Shown: piece by piece, positions 24,723 to 37,016 of the stretch | Numbering within the stretch: position 1 is the stretch's first letter | How the letters are laid out: the number at the start of each line of letters is the position of its first letter | Assembly (NCBI RefSeq): GCF_020520425.1 | Contig: NC_079491.1 | Coordinates: 41,654,027 to 41,718,026 of the forward strand | DNA: 64,000 nt | Reading direction: 5' to 3' | From: Spinacia oleracea | Lineage: Eukaryota > Streptophyta > Magnoliopsida > Caryophyllales > Amaranthaceae | The notes under the pieces: generated by a model | The model's input: the letters and a program-made list of their open reading frames with translations, nothing else | Database searches by the model: none | What the model was told of the DNA's origin: nothing | Program-made: the position numbers and the translations under genes

Positions 24723-25177
24723 ACTACAAGAAAATCTGTGGTGATTATTTTGGCCTATAGTAGCAATTGTATTCGCTACGAAAACGTTGCCCAACAATTA
24801 GCTATTCGAGGCGATAGCCACCATGATTATAGCCTTTAGTAGCGACTATTACATTCAGTGGGGTAGACCAAAACAACTGATACAAAATACTATGTATACT
24901 CACATCACTTATTGTAGCGATTATAGTCGCTATAATCCCCTACTTTCACATACGAAATTAGTTTTTGCGGCAAAAGAATGGATGTTGTTGGTAGTTATAG
25001 TAGCGAATGCAATAGACGCTATTAAGTACCTACCGTATCGATTATAATCACTACTAAGGTTATTTATTGTGGAAAATTGAAGTGATACTATCAATTTATG
25101 GAATTTATATATTTGCTAAGATTACAATCCACATTGATAGTCTATAATGGTGATTATAATCACCACAAAAGTACTAC
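24723..25177. mobile_element. CACTA-like MITE
   Basis: The left end ACTACAAGAAAATCTGTGG resembles a worn CACTA terminus. The right end, read on the other strand, is GTAGTACTTTTGTGGTGATTA, giving an imperfect inverted repeat. Inside, several palindromes of the type TAGTAGCGACTA and GCGATTATAGTCGC recur. No coding sequence. Confidence 0.5.
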
Positions 25178-26755
25178 ATTATTTTACCCTATAATTTAGT
25201 ATATTATAAGGGTATGTCAAAAGTAGCATATTGACAACTATAAAAGATTTAAAATGCTTGATAATTTGAAAAGGAAAATAATATTATAAATAAATAACTC
25301 ATAAGGAGTAAGTCTTAATTTATTACGTATGTGATAGAAAGTTGTCTAATAATCTAAAAACTTAACTAAATACTGTCTATAATTTTGCGAAGGACAAGAT
25401 ATATAACTATTTAACTACTACAATTTGGTAACGAAATATATAATATATTATAAATCGATAACTTGAGGTTCTTTCCGAAATGAGCTCAACTTCAGCATTT
25501 TCCACACGATTTATTTGCAAGTCAAAAGAATGTACGATAATAATATCAGTAAAAAGAGTCATAGCTAAATCTATTGTCTAAGGAACTAGTAGAAACAACG
25601 TCAATCAACATACCAACTACAAAACAAAGCCGAAAACAAGAACTACCAAAACACACAAACAAGCGCACAAGCAAGAACAACTTCACAAGTCAACTATGAC
25701 AAGTATCATAATCCCACTATTTTTGGTTTGGTGTTGCCGAGTGCAACTGTTTTTGTTATAGTTGACTTTTCAAATAAGTTTAGGAGCTTTAACTACTATG
25801 AGCTCATGACTGACACCGGGAAATTTAAGGAAGTTCTTGGAAAGGGAGGTTCTAATGCACCAACAAAAACACCAAAGTATCATGAGAAACACACTTGCAG
25901 ACAACAACACCAAAGCCTCCTTTTTCAAGAAATTCCTAAACAAGACAAGTTGCAGCCCTGAGCTCATTATAGCTAAAGCTCCTAAACTAATTTAAAATGG
26001 AACGATATTCATCTTGCATAGAAGCTGAAAGACCATGCTTCTTATAAAGAAACAACCAGGCTGCTACCAAACGACTAGTTCAACAATACCAATGAAAGAA
26101 GCAAATGTTATAAACCCACTTGAATCTTTGAATGGTGATATTCCAACCCCAAAAATATGTCTAGCATCACAATCAAGTTTAAAAGCCACCAAATATTCAT
26201 TTGTCACCTCATAATTTAATGGGGGGGGGGGGGGTGTCTGCTCTTGTGCAAAAGACGTGGAGGAGGAAGGCGAGATGGAGCCAGTCCGCAAGTCCCATGA
26301 AACAACCATGGGAGACCAAGGATGTCCTACTTTTACTGAAATATACTACAATAACGAATAAGATACCAACAAATTAAGGCCAAGTAATTTTGCATTTGTG
26401 TTAGCAGACTATAACTGCAAAAGTAACCATTTAAAGAGAAGATTAATAGGATGGAAGGATGTAACCTCGATAACCTGATGTAAAGTAAAATAGTTTCAGA
26501 AGCAAAGCCACACTCTCCAAAACAATAATATCGACGATCCCAAAACCCAACAGCTTAACAGAAGGGTCAGAACCAACGTACAGCAAAATACACACATTTC
26601 CTTTTTGACTGATTTTGGTTCTTATTAAATCCTAAATTTCATTGTCAGCCAAAAAAAAGATGGATTTCATAGATGGTTAAATCCCCAAGCTTTAACCGTG
26701 TTCCTAAAAAAAAGAGCAAAAGCAAACAATTCTTACGTCCTTATGCGTTGCTACC
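25178..26755. other. Spacer with short unexplained frames
   Basis: Mostly AT-rich. A minus-strand frame at 26309-26064 contains NEYLVAFKLDCDARHIFGVG and a proline run encoded by a G run (26221-26234). A plus-strand frame sits at 25728-25961. Neither resembles a family I know, and no gene is claimed. Confidence 0.35.
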
Positions 26756-27157
26756 TGTAGGGGCTAATTTTTCTCGTACTTTGTACATTTGTATATTAGG
26801 ATTTTAAATTATATTGTAAGTTTTGAGCACTTGAGGCATCCCGTTTAGGAATTACAAAATCTAAACTTGGTCGATTAATCAAGAAGCAAGACCACTAGGT
26901 TTGGCTTTCTTTTTGACAATCCAACCCCCAAGGGGGAGCCAAAATCTAGGTTCGCACTAATGACGTTAATTGATTTGAACATTGTAAAATCAAAATCTAA
27001 TCATGCAAAATACGTAATAATGCCCCTACGGCTTAGAACATTGAACTTCAATGGAGTCGCCACCAAACAAATTTAAGGGCCCGGTTTGGAAAGACCAAGA
27101 CTCGGGATAAGGCCCTCTCACTTGTTCTTTTTCCAACTAACCTAAGTCATATAGGAA
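26756..27157. repeat. LTR-like fragment, copy 2
   Basis: Starts near TGTAGGGGCTAATTTTT and shares the CAATCCAACCCCCAAGGGGG and TGGAGTCGCCACCAAAC blocks with 23495-24140 in the same orientation. It is interrupted by a copia solo LTR at 27163 and may continue after 28188. Confidence 0.45.
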
Positions 27158-27162
27158 ACTTG

Positions 27163-28183
27163 TGTGGGGGTTTACAGTTAAATACATATTAACATTGCGG
27201 AATAATCCCCAAAGGCAGGAACCATGTATAAAGTACAGATCAAACAGACTTACGTTTGTAGCGTATTTTCCCTAGATTCAACGTATCACGAACACGAACA
27301 AGAACTCCATATATCGTTCCTCTACTTGGTTCACCGACACGTTCAGATCCGTATTGAGATCGGTGGCTTAGAAGTCACTCAAGATATTTGCTTTTGGGAA
27401 GAACAGTTTGTAACGGAGGCACAAAGAGAGTTTAGGGTTTTCTCTTTTTGTTTAGGTTAAAACTGATTAGGGTGTATTGGAAATACATGTGTGTTAGGTT
27501 ATTAGAAGAACCTATTAAGTAAGTGTGCCAACCGACCAAGCCAAAGCTCAGCCAACTAGCAACACTCACACACACAAGGCCATGGGCCTACACGACAGTG
27601 GGCTTTGGGCCGCGCCCTTGCCTTGCTGCGTGCAGCGCCTGTGCTGTTGTGCTATGCGCGCACACACAGGCAGTCGCGTGGCCTAGCGCCTGCGCTGCTG
27701 TGTAGTTGCAGCCACGCATTCGCGCCCATGGGCCTCTAGTGCTTTGTGCCCTTGACTCGTGGTCCGCACCCCGTCTTGCGTATAAATTATCGTCCTTCAA
27801 TTTATTTATCGTGCCGTATGATACGATCCAACGTATTACGATACGATTATTCGTTTCGCCTAGCTTACGAATATACGCAATACGATATACGATTCTGATC
27901 CAACGTCATATCGTATATTTATGTTTTTCCGAACTAATTACCGAAAAGCTATTAAATGAATCTCCGATTCATTTAATTCGGCGATCGTTTACATGCCAAT
28001 GGTGTGATCTTATAGGTTCAATCAAGTAAGTTGTGAGACTAATTATAGATTAGAACTCACTGATCGGAAGCATTGCTCCACCCAACTGTTCCGGTCACTT
28101 GATCTCACTTAATTAATTGTTCGTAATTATTCTGAACCTTGGTATTAGACTAATGCACCTTGGGGAAGGACATATTTCCTTCA
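27163..28183 (-). mobile_element. Ty1/copia solo LTR with target duplication
   Basis: On the minus strand it begins TGAAGGAAATATGTCC and ends CCCCCACA, so it has TG...CA borders. It is flanked by ACTTG on both sides (27158-27162 and 28184-28188), a perfect 5-bp target duplication. No internal region remains, which is the signature of LTR-LTR recombination. The middle is GC-rich (about 27580-27780) with CACGCATTCGCGCCCATG-like text. Confidence 0.85.
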
Positions 28184-28188
28184 ACTTG

Positions 28189-28974
28189 GTACACAAAGAC
28201 TGGACAACGGCCAATTAGATGGTCTTAAGACAAATATCATTCTATTAACTTAACAACCTGCATACCATAAAGCCAGACCAGGTAATCCATTGCTTAATTC
28301 ATTAACTTCCCAACTAACCACTAAACTGATACTTTGGTTAACTTGCCAACTCCAGTTAACTAAATCAAATCAACCTACAATCGCAGTGCACAAGGCTTTC
28401 GATTCTTCAATTCATATTTACAAAGTGTAAACCATAATCGCACAAAATAAGTCAAATACAATTTAATTAGTAATTTTAATTGAAAATACAAAAATAAAAA
28501 ACTGACCTGGCTTGCTCCGTCGACCACCACTGCGGGCTGTCGTCGGTCACTCACGCCGCTGTTGTGGAGTGGTTCCGAGTGGTGCTCTACGCCGATACGA
28601 AAAGCCCTAACTCCCAAATCCCCAAATTCTAATTCACAAACCCTAATTTCCTAAACTTAATTCCAAATTAAAATCTCGGCAAGAGAAGGGAATGGTGCCG
28701 GTCGTGCTAGATTTGCTTGTGAAATCCCGACAAGCTAGGTCTACGTGGTTGAATTACGACAAGCTAGGTCTGCTTGCGAAATATTTTCTGCCTTACCAGA
28801 TGAGAGGAATAGAGGAGAGTGAATGAGAAGCAGAGGAGAGAGAAAAACGCAGAGGGAAGAAGAAGGGGGGAAGGTGAAAAAAGCAGAGAGGAAGGTCAAA
28901 AAAGAAGAAAGGGCCAACGAGTGTGGTGTTTCCTGTAGAGCCGAGGGAAGAATGGAGGAATGAAGGTGCGCGCA
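28189..28974. other. Spacer of mixed origin
   Basis: No coding gene. 28500-28680 looks like a host 5' region (AACCCTAATTTCC wording) and 28800-28915 is strongly purine-rich. It could be part of the CACTA copy whose terminus follows, but the left end of that copy was not found. Confidence 0.35.
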
Positions 28975-29276
28975 AATGAAAATTTTGAAAATGAAAAAAA
29001 AAAATTAAGTCCCTGCAACGCGAGCAATTTTTTTAGAATGTTGCAGCGAACAAAGAAGCGAACAAATTTGAGACTGACCTGTTGCAACGAACAAAGAGAT
29101 GTACGCTGCAACAGGATAAAGGCTATTGCAGCGAACACAAAAATTCCCCCCTAAAAAAACACTTATTGTAGAGAACATTACAATCGTACGCTGCAACAAC
29201 CCTTGACCCGCGTCGACTGACTACTTATTGAAGCGAATTCATACATGTACGCTGCAAGGGGTTTTTTCTACTAGTG
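28975..29276. mobile_element. CACTA terminus, same family as 7275 copy
   Basis: Ends TTTTTTCTACTAGTG, the mirror of CACTAGTAGAAAAAA at 7275. It is preceded by TTGCAGCGAACA and ACGCTGCAAC repeats. The 3 bases outside (TTA) do not match those outside 7275 (TAT), so the two ends are not treated as one element. Confidence 0.7.
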
Positions 29277-29367
29277 TTATGTAATCGGTTTTATTAGGGT
29301 GACAATTGCAAAAATATTTTCATCGAGGTTTGGGAATTAATATTCAACTATTTACTATTCTTTAATA

Positions 29368-29803
29368 TCTATTACTATATACTAAAAGAGACACCACGAA
29401 TGACACGTGTCAATTCCAGGTGCGATTTTTTCCCGCCAAAAACCACTTTCCCAAAAAGTGTATCTATTTTATTTTATTTTTATTCTCTACCTTTTTTTAT
29501 TAACTATTTATATATGGAAACAAAATTAAGTTTATAAAATATGGCAATAATAGCTACGACGTGATAATAATTATTCTAAATAAGTAATATTTTAGTCAAA
29601 TCGCTATATTAATAATAGAAAATATATATCACTCAATATTTTAATCAAATTACCACATTAACATTTTAAATATGCATATTAGATGAATAAATTTAAACGC
29701 GTATGTTAAAAATGTTATAACTATGCAATAGTTTGGGAGATATTCAGTTAAATATTTTGTGAAAAAATTGTCAAAATCCGTGCATGCACGGGATCTAATC
29801 TAG
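29368..29803 (+). mobile_element. Short non-autonomous Helitron
   Basis: It starts TCTATTACTATATACTAAAA after an A and ends with a palindromic hairpin CCGTGCATGCACGG, then GATCTAATCTAG before T. The length is 436 bp with no coding capacity. Both ends and the host A...T flanks fit the Helitron rule. Confidence 0.75.
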
Positions 29804-30116
29804 TATGGTGTTATTTTGTAGCAAAAATTAAAACAAATTAAGGCAGGTAGCGATATTAAAAATTAAAAAAAATATATATATCAATTTAATATAGCTTCAT
29901 ACACATCCTCTATTAGGTTTACGGAAAAATCTTTAACATCGCATCTTTAATAGTGCTTATGATGTATTGAAGAAACATTTGAATTATCCTAATAGTACGT
30001 TCTACATCGCTTTTAAAAAGCGCTATTAAAATTTAAAGGTACCTTTTACTTTTAATAGGAGAGTCATGAACAACGCTTCAAGAAGCGGTATAAAAAGCAT
30101 TTTCTGTCGTAGTGGA
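29804..30116. mobile_element. CACTA-type right terminus of a second family
   Basis: The right border reads GCATTTTCTGTCGTAGTG, the reverse complement of a CACTACGACAGAAAATGC terminus. Inverted AGCGCT / AGCGGT-type units precede it (CGCTTTTAAAAAGCG, AACGCTTCAAGAAGCGG). The left end was not found. It lies directly against the broken edge of a copia leader. Confidence 0.5.
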
Positions 30117-31071
30117 GCTCCCTTGCTCGTCGTGCCCCTCGCATAGCACTCGCTCTCCCTCGCTGCCTTCGCCCTCGACCGCTTACTTACACATGCACGC
30201 GCACAGCGCGCAAGCCCTCGCTCGCACACCGCGTGCCCAACGCCCTTGCACACCGCATCAGTGTCGCGCAAGGTACGAGCTCCCATGCTCGTAGCCGTGC
30301 GCTCGCACCAACACAACATCGCTCATGGGGCACTTCACTTGCTCGACCCTTGTGGTCTTGCTCGTGCGTAAAAGTTCGTGAACATCTATCGTTTATAAAA
30401 TCAAAATTTTATAATTATTTCAAAATTCAACCCAAAAAATTAAACTTATATATTTCATGAATTTTTGGCAAAATTTTGAAAATCTATTAATCAATTATTT
30501 TTAGATTACATGAATTATTTTGGATAAAAAAAATAGAGTTCATAAAAATTTAAAATTAAAGCCTTTAACAATTTTTAGGTGGTATTTTAAACATAAATCC
30601 CAATTAAATTACTTAATTAATAATGATAAACCAAATCAAAATCTAATTTATTCGGTAATTCAACAAAATAATTATATATACGAATTAGGTAGCATATTTA
30701 ACGAATTTAAACCATAAACTTGTTAATCCTATAAAATAGGTCAACTATTAAATCAATAATTACACATAAGATTCACAAATATTAATTTTAACATCATTAA
30801 AAATTATACATTTGCATTCGAAAAAGATAAACCTCAGAAAAATCATAGTTAGGGCTTCGAATTCGGGAATTCCAGGTTTGGCCTAAAATAGTATTTTTGT
30901 GAAAATTTTAAAAATTCGATTACATTCGGAATTCACTATAAAATTATAAGATTCCGACCATTATGGAAAAAACAGTCGAAATTCCAGTGAACATATGATT
31001 AAATAATCACTTAGAATTTGAAATTAATTACTACTTGTTAATTCACCCCTTTTGTTCATTGCAAATTTATA

Positions 31072-31302
31072 CTCTGTCCGTATTCTATTAAAGGATACAC
31101 TTTGGCCGGCACGTAGTTTAGGAGAGTGAGTTGAATTTATTAAAATAAGATGAAAGTGGGGTAGTGGGTGAATTATTTATTGTAGTAAAAATATGATGTG
31201 AGTTGGGGTTGGGACCATGACATGCCAATAAAAGAAAGTGTATCCTTTAATAAAATACGGTTGTTTATGGAAAGTGTATCCTTTGATAAAATATGGAGGG
31301 AG
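31072..31302. mobile_element. Stowaway-like MITE in copia leader
   Basis: The termini are CTCTGTCCGTATTCTATTAA and, on the other strand, CTCCCTCCATATTTTATCAA, and TA flanks both sides. The right terminus is partly duplicated (GTGTATCCTTT...AAATA appears twice). Inserted in the leader of the truncated copia. Confidence 0.75.
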
Positions 31303-31610
31303 TAAAATTTAATCCATATTTAATTCATTATGAAATTATACAAGAGGCCTCTTCCGACTGAACATGATAAATCCTACAAAACAACGAGTAACTATTATTT
31401 CTTCATTATTGCTTGAGATATTCTTCAAACTTGATGCACAAATAGACAGAAGCAAATATCATCTTTCTAGCCTGCATCTTTGTGGAACTCTTTCTAATTA
31501 CGAAATCTTATATTTATCTTTCAGCAACTGAACGGGAAGTTTGTTAGGAAAGTTCTAATACATAATAAAATTAACATCAATATAACAATTAAAAATTCTC
31601 GTGATACCAT

Positions 31611-32894
31611 TGTTAGATTATGAACAATGTAATTGACAAGCAAAAAAACCATAATTGCTAGAATCCATGTAAATCACATAATCAATTAACATAATTGAGT
31701 AAACATACAATTAACTACTCCGTAGAAAGTCCATAAAACGTAAGTTAGGATCCGCCTTAAATTCGACTAGCTAGAATCTCAGTGTAAGGATAGGATAAAC
31801 GAGATCTCACTTTTAGGTTATAGACAAAAATATAATTCTCCCTTGAATTATACGTTATTGTGTTGTATAAATAATATGGCCAAGGGCCTTATTTATAGTG
31901 CATCGGAATATTCTAGAATTCCATAAAACCTAATACCATCAGAATTAGGAAACTTGAATTAGGGTAGATTTTGGGAACAAGCTAAAGTCCCAACCAAGTC
32001 CAAAACGGGAGGTTGGAGTTACTTGTGGCCCAAGTAACTTACACGACAAGTCACTTGGCGTCCAATATTAGTGGTTTGTTATGGCTGGCACAAGCGCGCT
32101 GCAAGCCTGTGCTCTGCGCTAAGCTGGCCTTGCGTGCCTTGTTGGATGGCGAGCTAGCACGCTTTCCTGCTTTCTCACTGGCTCGCTCTCTCAAGCGCGC
32201 TGCCCTTGGGTGCTGGCTTGGAGCTAGTGCTGACCTGGCTTCCTGCTGGCCCGTGCGCTGGTGCGCCCTGCTCTTGTGGCATGCTCATGGGCTTGCCCTG
32301 CGGCGAGCTCGTGGGTTTGTCTTATTCATTGGTTGCGATGCATGCGACCCTTAGCCCATGCTTCCGACTCATGGATCGAGCTTCGTGTTTCCGATTCCTG
32401 TAATATTTTCGTTATGAAAAATATTTTCATTTCCGGTAATAATTCCGATTCCGACAATATTTCCCATTCGAACTATAATATCGTTTCCGGTAATATTTCT
32501 ATTTCCGATAATATTTCGTATACGAACCATATTTTCGTTTCCTGCAATATCTTCGTTTCAGACAATATTCTCCACTTTGTCTTTTGATGGTTTGTTTAGC
32601 TCCCACTGAAACCAACATCCATCATTTTCGAGTATCTATATATTAGAGAATTTAATGAATTTTATATTCACCTAAGTACTGGATCGCTCACATACTATTT
32701 GTGTGACCCTACGGGTTCAGTCAAGAGTAAGATGTGGCATTAAAAATATTAATTCCACTTGATCTAAAGAGACCTCTAGTTAGGCATTCATATCACTTTA
32801 TCTCACTGAATAATTAACTTGTTTAATTAATCAGAACCACATTTATTAGACTTTGCATTAAATGCAAACTGGGAGAAAGGACATATTTCCTTCA
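31611..32894 (-). repeat. 5' LTR of truncated copia
   Basis: 1,284 bp with TG...CA borders. It contains the same layout as the LTRs at 37017 and 46146: a GC-rich block (32090-32350), then a series of TTTCCG-based repeats (32385-32570), then the tail TCACTGAATAATTAACTTG. Sequence divergence is substantial. Confidence 0.75.
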
Positions 32895-33041
32895 ATCACT
32901 TGATTTGAAGCGGCTTCTATCTAGGCATTCACATCACTCGTTCCCACTGAATAATTAACTTGTTAATTAATCTAACCACATTTTTTAGACTTCGTATAAA
33001 TACATTATACGCATACTTGGAACAAGGACATATATCCTTCA
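32895..33041 (-). repeat. Copia LTR end fragment
   Basis: Repeats the last ~145 bp pattern of the neighbouring LTR (CACTTGAT...GAAGCGGC, AATAATTAACTTGTTAATTAAT, ATATCCTTCA) with independent differences. It is either an older LTR stub used as an insertion target or a partial tandem copy. Confidence 0.55.
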
Positions 33042-33336
33042 CAAGGGTCTTTGAAGCCTAAAGGAGATCTAGCAAAGACAAGTGGTAAAATTCTAAGAAC
33101 TACAACACAATCTTATAGCATTGTGTTGCAATGTGAAATCTACATTATTTATCGCTTTGCTCACCATTTTACTGAGTGTTATAAATATTTAGTACCAGCT
33201 AGCGATCAAGCAAAAGGAACCAATCTTTTAGTTTAGCCCCAACCCTAGCACATAGTTTAGCTATAGGCTTGTAGCTTATTATTGAATAACTTAGTTTGTA
33301 ATTTTTCCATGTGTTGAAGCTACGTTTTCAAGCGCC

Positions 33337-34814
33337 TGTGAGGGGGTCGAAAAAGCACGAGGCTAATGCGTGACCTCGTCCCTCGTGGGTGTGACGCTTC
33401 TTTTTGTCAAATCAAGTGTAGTTGGATTTCCTGTGAGTTTACACCCAATTGACTAGTAATATAGGAGTTGCCATTCGGTTTTTAACGACAATGAGAAAAA
33501 CTGACAAAACCCGGTTATCGTGACATAAAGGGAGTGCAATTATGTTTGACCACGACGGCCGTAGGTTCCCTTGTGATCCCTGGTGTGGGGATCTCTCAAC
33601 ATACACCCGCAAGGTAGAGATTGAGGGTTCGGGGGACTGTAACTACCGAGAGGAGTACTCGCTCTTCGATAACTCCAGAGGCAGGATATCCTTACTAGCT
33701 CAGCATAAATAATTGAAGGGACATGCGTTAACTATTAAACTAATCTGAGTTGATTTTAACAATATGCAACATATAGTACTAGATCGAGCGCGGTTATCTG
33801 ATTTAGATTGTTTTAAGGGACCTAGCATGATAATCCAATTTCCCAAAAATATCATATTTATTAAGCGTGATCGAACAATCAGATTTTAGTTAGTTTAACA
33901 GTTCATAAAAGGGCGAGGAAAGCAATTAAACCATGGAAAAGGGACACATTACGACGCACCCTTGAGAGGTGCGTCACGGTTCTCAAAAAACTAACCACTT
34001 TGACTTTGCTATTTCTCCTTTTATTTAACGAATCTCAAGTTATGGGACGGGATACGTTCTGTTCGATTTATGGATCGATTGCGACAGAACGCGTGATCAG
34101 TTTTGCAGCGTGAGACTTAGGCTTAGGGGTTTAGAGTCAATGCTCAGAATATAATTGTGTGTTGTGTCTTTTTCACGTCGAACTTAGGGTTCTATTTATA
34201 GGAAAGAGTGGCGTAGAAAGATAGATTTTCAGGAATTTGAATACGAAACGGATTAGGAAAAGAATCCGTCCCAGGTATTTTCGGCGCCCAGCTCTGGGCG
34301 TCAAAGATTTCGGCGCCCAGGGCTGGGCGTTGAAAATAGGGTCTGGCAGAATTCTTTGTCAGATTGGACTCTAGAGTACGGAGTTCATTAAGAGACTTAA
34401 TCCGAGTAATTTGGTGCGTATCAATTTACGACGGAATGCGTCTGGGCCCTTTACGAACTCTAGGTTCGTTATGAGTTTAATTAATACGTTAACTCTTTCA
34501 TCGAACTGCGATAGGAATAGAATTCCTTTTACAATTTCTATCTCTTTTAGGATTTATGTTGGAGTGCAACACCTAATTCAGACAGGTTTCTATCTTTTTT
34601 ATTCTTACTACCTTTAGGAGCTACCCTTTACGGCAGTTACTATTTTTAGCAGGTTTCCATAAATAGCAGGTTTCTATAAATAGCAGGCTTCGGGTGAAAT
34701 GAAAAGGGGAATTGAGATTCGTTATTTTATAGGAGATGCGTTGTCAAGTGGAGATTTATGTTCTCATCATCGAACCTTCCCTTTCGGGAATGGGGACAAA
34801 AGTAGGTGTCTACA
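33337..34814 (-). repeat. 3' LTR of Tat-like element
   Basis: TGTGAGGGGGTC at the left edge and GGTGTCTACA at the right. By eye it differs from 52462-53940 at about 22 positions (roughly 98.5% identity). It carries one paired GGCGCC hairpin module at 34281-34337. Confidence 0.9.
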
Positions 34815-34831
34815 GTTAGCCCCACTTTGAC
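34815..34831 (-). promoter_or_regulatory. Polypurine tract of Tat-like element
   Basis: The minus strand reads GTCAAAGTGGGGCTAAC directly before the 3' LTR start TGTAGACACC. Position and purine content fit the primer for plus-strand DNA synthesis. Confidence 0.6.
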
Positions 34832-35214
34832 TGAGTCTTGGAGTAAGACGATGGTCAAAGTATTAGACGGAGTGCGTCACACAAGCCATGGTGACCTGCT
34901 TTTGCGAGGGTCTCACGAGCCCCCGAGTGATGACATTTGACTTAAGGGTTATCACTTGAAGTGTCGACATATCCCTCACGTGTCATTGGGATTTGTTAAC
35001 GGATAGTATAGAAACTCCCTCACTTTGTCATTGGAAGTATCTAAAGAGGCGTAGAAACTCCCTCACTTTGTCATTGGGAGTAGCTACAGATGTTTTCGAA
35101 ATCAAAGCTATAAAGTGTAATTGGGCCTGGCCAAGCCCAATCACGAGGTAAAAATGTTTTTAAAGATTCTCATTTTCAGGGTTAGCTAAACGAGAAAACC
35201 CCCTTGTTTTTATG

Positions 35215-35395
35215 GGACGTAAAACGAAGGAAAATCCAGCACATCGTTCTTTTTTGGAAAAAACGGAAAACCAATCTTTTAAATTTTGGAAAAAAGAGAA
35301 ACTACTCACATCGCTTTTTTTTGGAAAAAACGGAAAACCAAAAGCTACTCACATCGTTCTTTTTTGGAAAAACGGAAAACCAAAAAAAGTTATCG
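35215..35395. repeat. Short tandem repeats, unit about 50 bp
   Basis: The phrase CACATCG(C/T)TCTTTTTTGGAAAA, followed by ACGGAAAACCAA, occurs three times. Part of the non-coding 3' region of the Tat-like element. Confidence 0.7.
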
Positions 35396-35402
35396 CTGCA
35401 GC

Positions 35403-35890
35403 GACTAAGGACCTGCGCGGTTAGTGGCTCAGACCCCGCCGGCTAAAGATGGCGAGCCTGTCCGCTAAGGGTGGACACCCCGTCCGATAGAAGTGGACGA
35501 ATCTGTTTTTGAAATTTGAAAATAAGGACCTACGCGGTTTTGTGACGTAGACCCCGCCGGCTAAAGATGGAGAACCTGTCTACTAAGGGTGGACACCCCG
35601 TCCGATAGAAGTGGACGAATCTGTTTTTGAAATTTGAAAATAAGGACCTACGCGATTTGTGACGTAGACCCCGCCGGCTGAAGATGGCGAGCCTGTTTCA
35701 TTTTGTTTTTTTGAAGATTCTATTTTTCGAAAACTGAGGACCTGCGCGGCTAGTGACGCAGCCCCCGCCCGCTGAAGGTGGGTGAGCCCTGTCCGCTGAG
35801 GGTGGACGTCCCTGAATTTGTTTTTTTCTTGATTTGGAACTCGCGTGGTTCGTGGCGCGATCTTGCCTGATTGAGGTGGGCAAGTCCCTA
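35403..35890. repeat. Tandem array, unit about 117 bp
   Basis: About four and a half units start AAGGACCT(G/A)CGCGG. They contain GACCCCGCCGGCTAAAGATGG, split as GACCCCGCC then GGCTAAAGATGG, then GGGTGGACACCCCGTCC. Units 1 and 2 are very similar; the later ones decay. Arrays just upstream of the 3' LTR are known in the Tat lineage and can seed satellites. Confidence 0.85.
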
Positions 35891-36493
35891 TTTCGTTTGT
35901 TCTTGTGATTTCTATGAGAATTTCTTTTCTTATTCATTCTCGCAGGAGCGAATTCTTTCGAGGGATGCTCGAATTTAGTTGCAACCTGAATGTGGGTTGA
36001 CAACGTGCTTAAACGGACCATTGTCTTGTGGTCATCTTCTTTCATGGTTTTGAGCTAGTCTTTATGGCTCAATTTTGCCATTACCCGGGTCTTTGGTTTA
36101 GGGGACTACGTATAGGTATCAACGGCGGCCTTTGTCTTGAGGTCGTAAACCGGTTTTATCTTTTGAGACATCCAGACACGGGACTTCGTACAGCGTAGTC
36201 TGGCAATATTGTGTTACCTTTGCATAATATATATTTTCTTTCGAGCCCCCAAGCACTCGTGCTTGACGGTCATTTCTTGTCAAAGAGGTTCCTTGGGGAT
36301 ACGCATTCTGTAATGTCCTTGATCGTGTTTGGGATTGTGCTCGTATGTGCGAGCGACCTTTATAGTGGTATGCTATTTTGACGAAGTCGTGAGGTGCGAC
36401 TTTCAGTAAAGAAATCGGCAATTTTCAAGTTGAATGAACATGGCAGGGCCCTATAGAAGTCAGAGCTGTTTTTTTTGGGTCTGGGATCATTTT

Positions 36494-36551
36494 CGGCGCC
36501 CCTGCATGGGCGTTAAAGATTTCGGCGCCCAGCGCTGGGCGCTGAAAATGA
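36494..36551. repeat. Paired GGCGCC hairpin module, internal copy 1
   Basis: Two adjacent imperfect palindromes: TTTCGGCGCCCCTGCATGGG then CGTTAAAG, and TTTCGGCGCCCAGCGCTGGG then CGCTGAAAATG. The same two-hairpin layout occurs at 34281-34337, 49446-49503, 51609-51666 and 53407-53462. Confidence 0.8.
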
Positions 36552-37016
36552 TTTCTGGCGAGGTTTCTTGATGACACAATTGGCCTCTTGTTCGTTCGTT
36601 TTCCTCTTTTTTTTTTCTTTTGAACGCGTTCGTAAATGTTCGATGCTTAGAAAAGGTGATATGTATGTGCGAACGAGCGTTCATAGAATGGCCGTTGTGT
36701 GCGGTCCATTAATCAGTATGTTTGAATCATCATTTTTTTTGAGCAATGACTGATTTTGAATATTTTTCTTAGAAGCTTGATAGGGTTCAGGCCCATTCAT
36801 GAAGTGGGCTCAAGCATCGTGCCCTTTTTGATCGTTCAAACATTTGCTTTAAGACCTTTGTTTTTATTTTTTTTTATTTTTCTATGGTCGTTTCGTATCT
36901 TGGAGCCCCCAAGTATGCATGTTGGGATGCTTCCTTTTGGCGTACGATTTTTGGTAGGTTCTTTCGAGAAAGATGCCTTGGGGTTCCGCTCGTGTAGGTG
37001 CGAGCTATCCCTTCCG

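Larger units (their letters stand above)
30117..32894 (-). mobile_element. Truncated copia element: leader plus 5' LTR
   Basis: The right part (31611-32894) is an LTR reading TGAAGGAAATATGTCC...TAACA on the minus strand. Just inside it is a primer-binding site (31597-31610, minus-strand TGGTATCACGAG). To the left lies the untranslated leader, including GAGCTCCCTTGCTCGTCG as in the complete copia at 45322-45341. The gag-pol and 3' LTR are missing: the element stops at the CACTA border at 30116. Confidence 0.75.

Noticed and set aside
27523..27800. Ala/Cys-rich coding frames on both strands
   Set aside because: They fall in the GC-rich middle of a solo LTR and have no family resemblance.
35403..35890. 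CRISPR-like array
   Set aside because: Units are directly tandem without distinct spacers, and the location is a plant retrotransposon 3' region.
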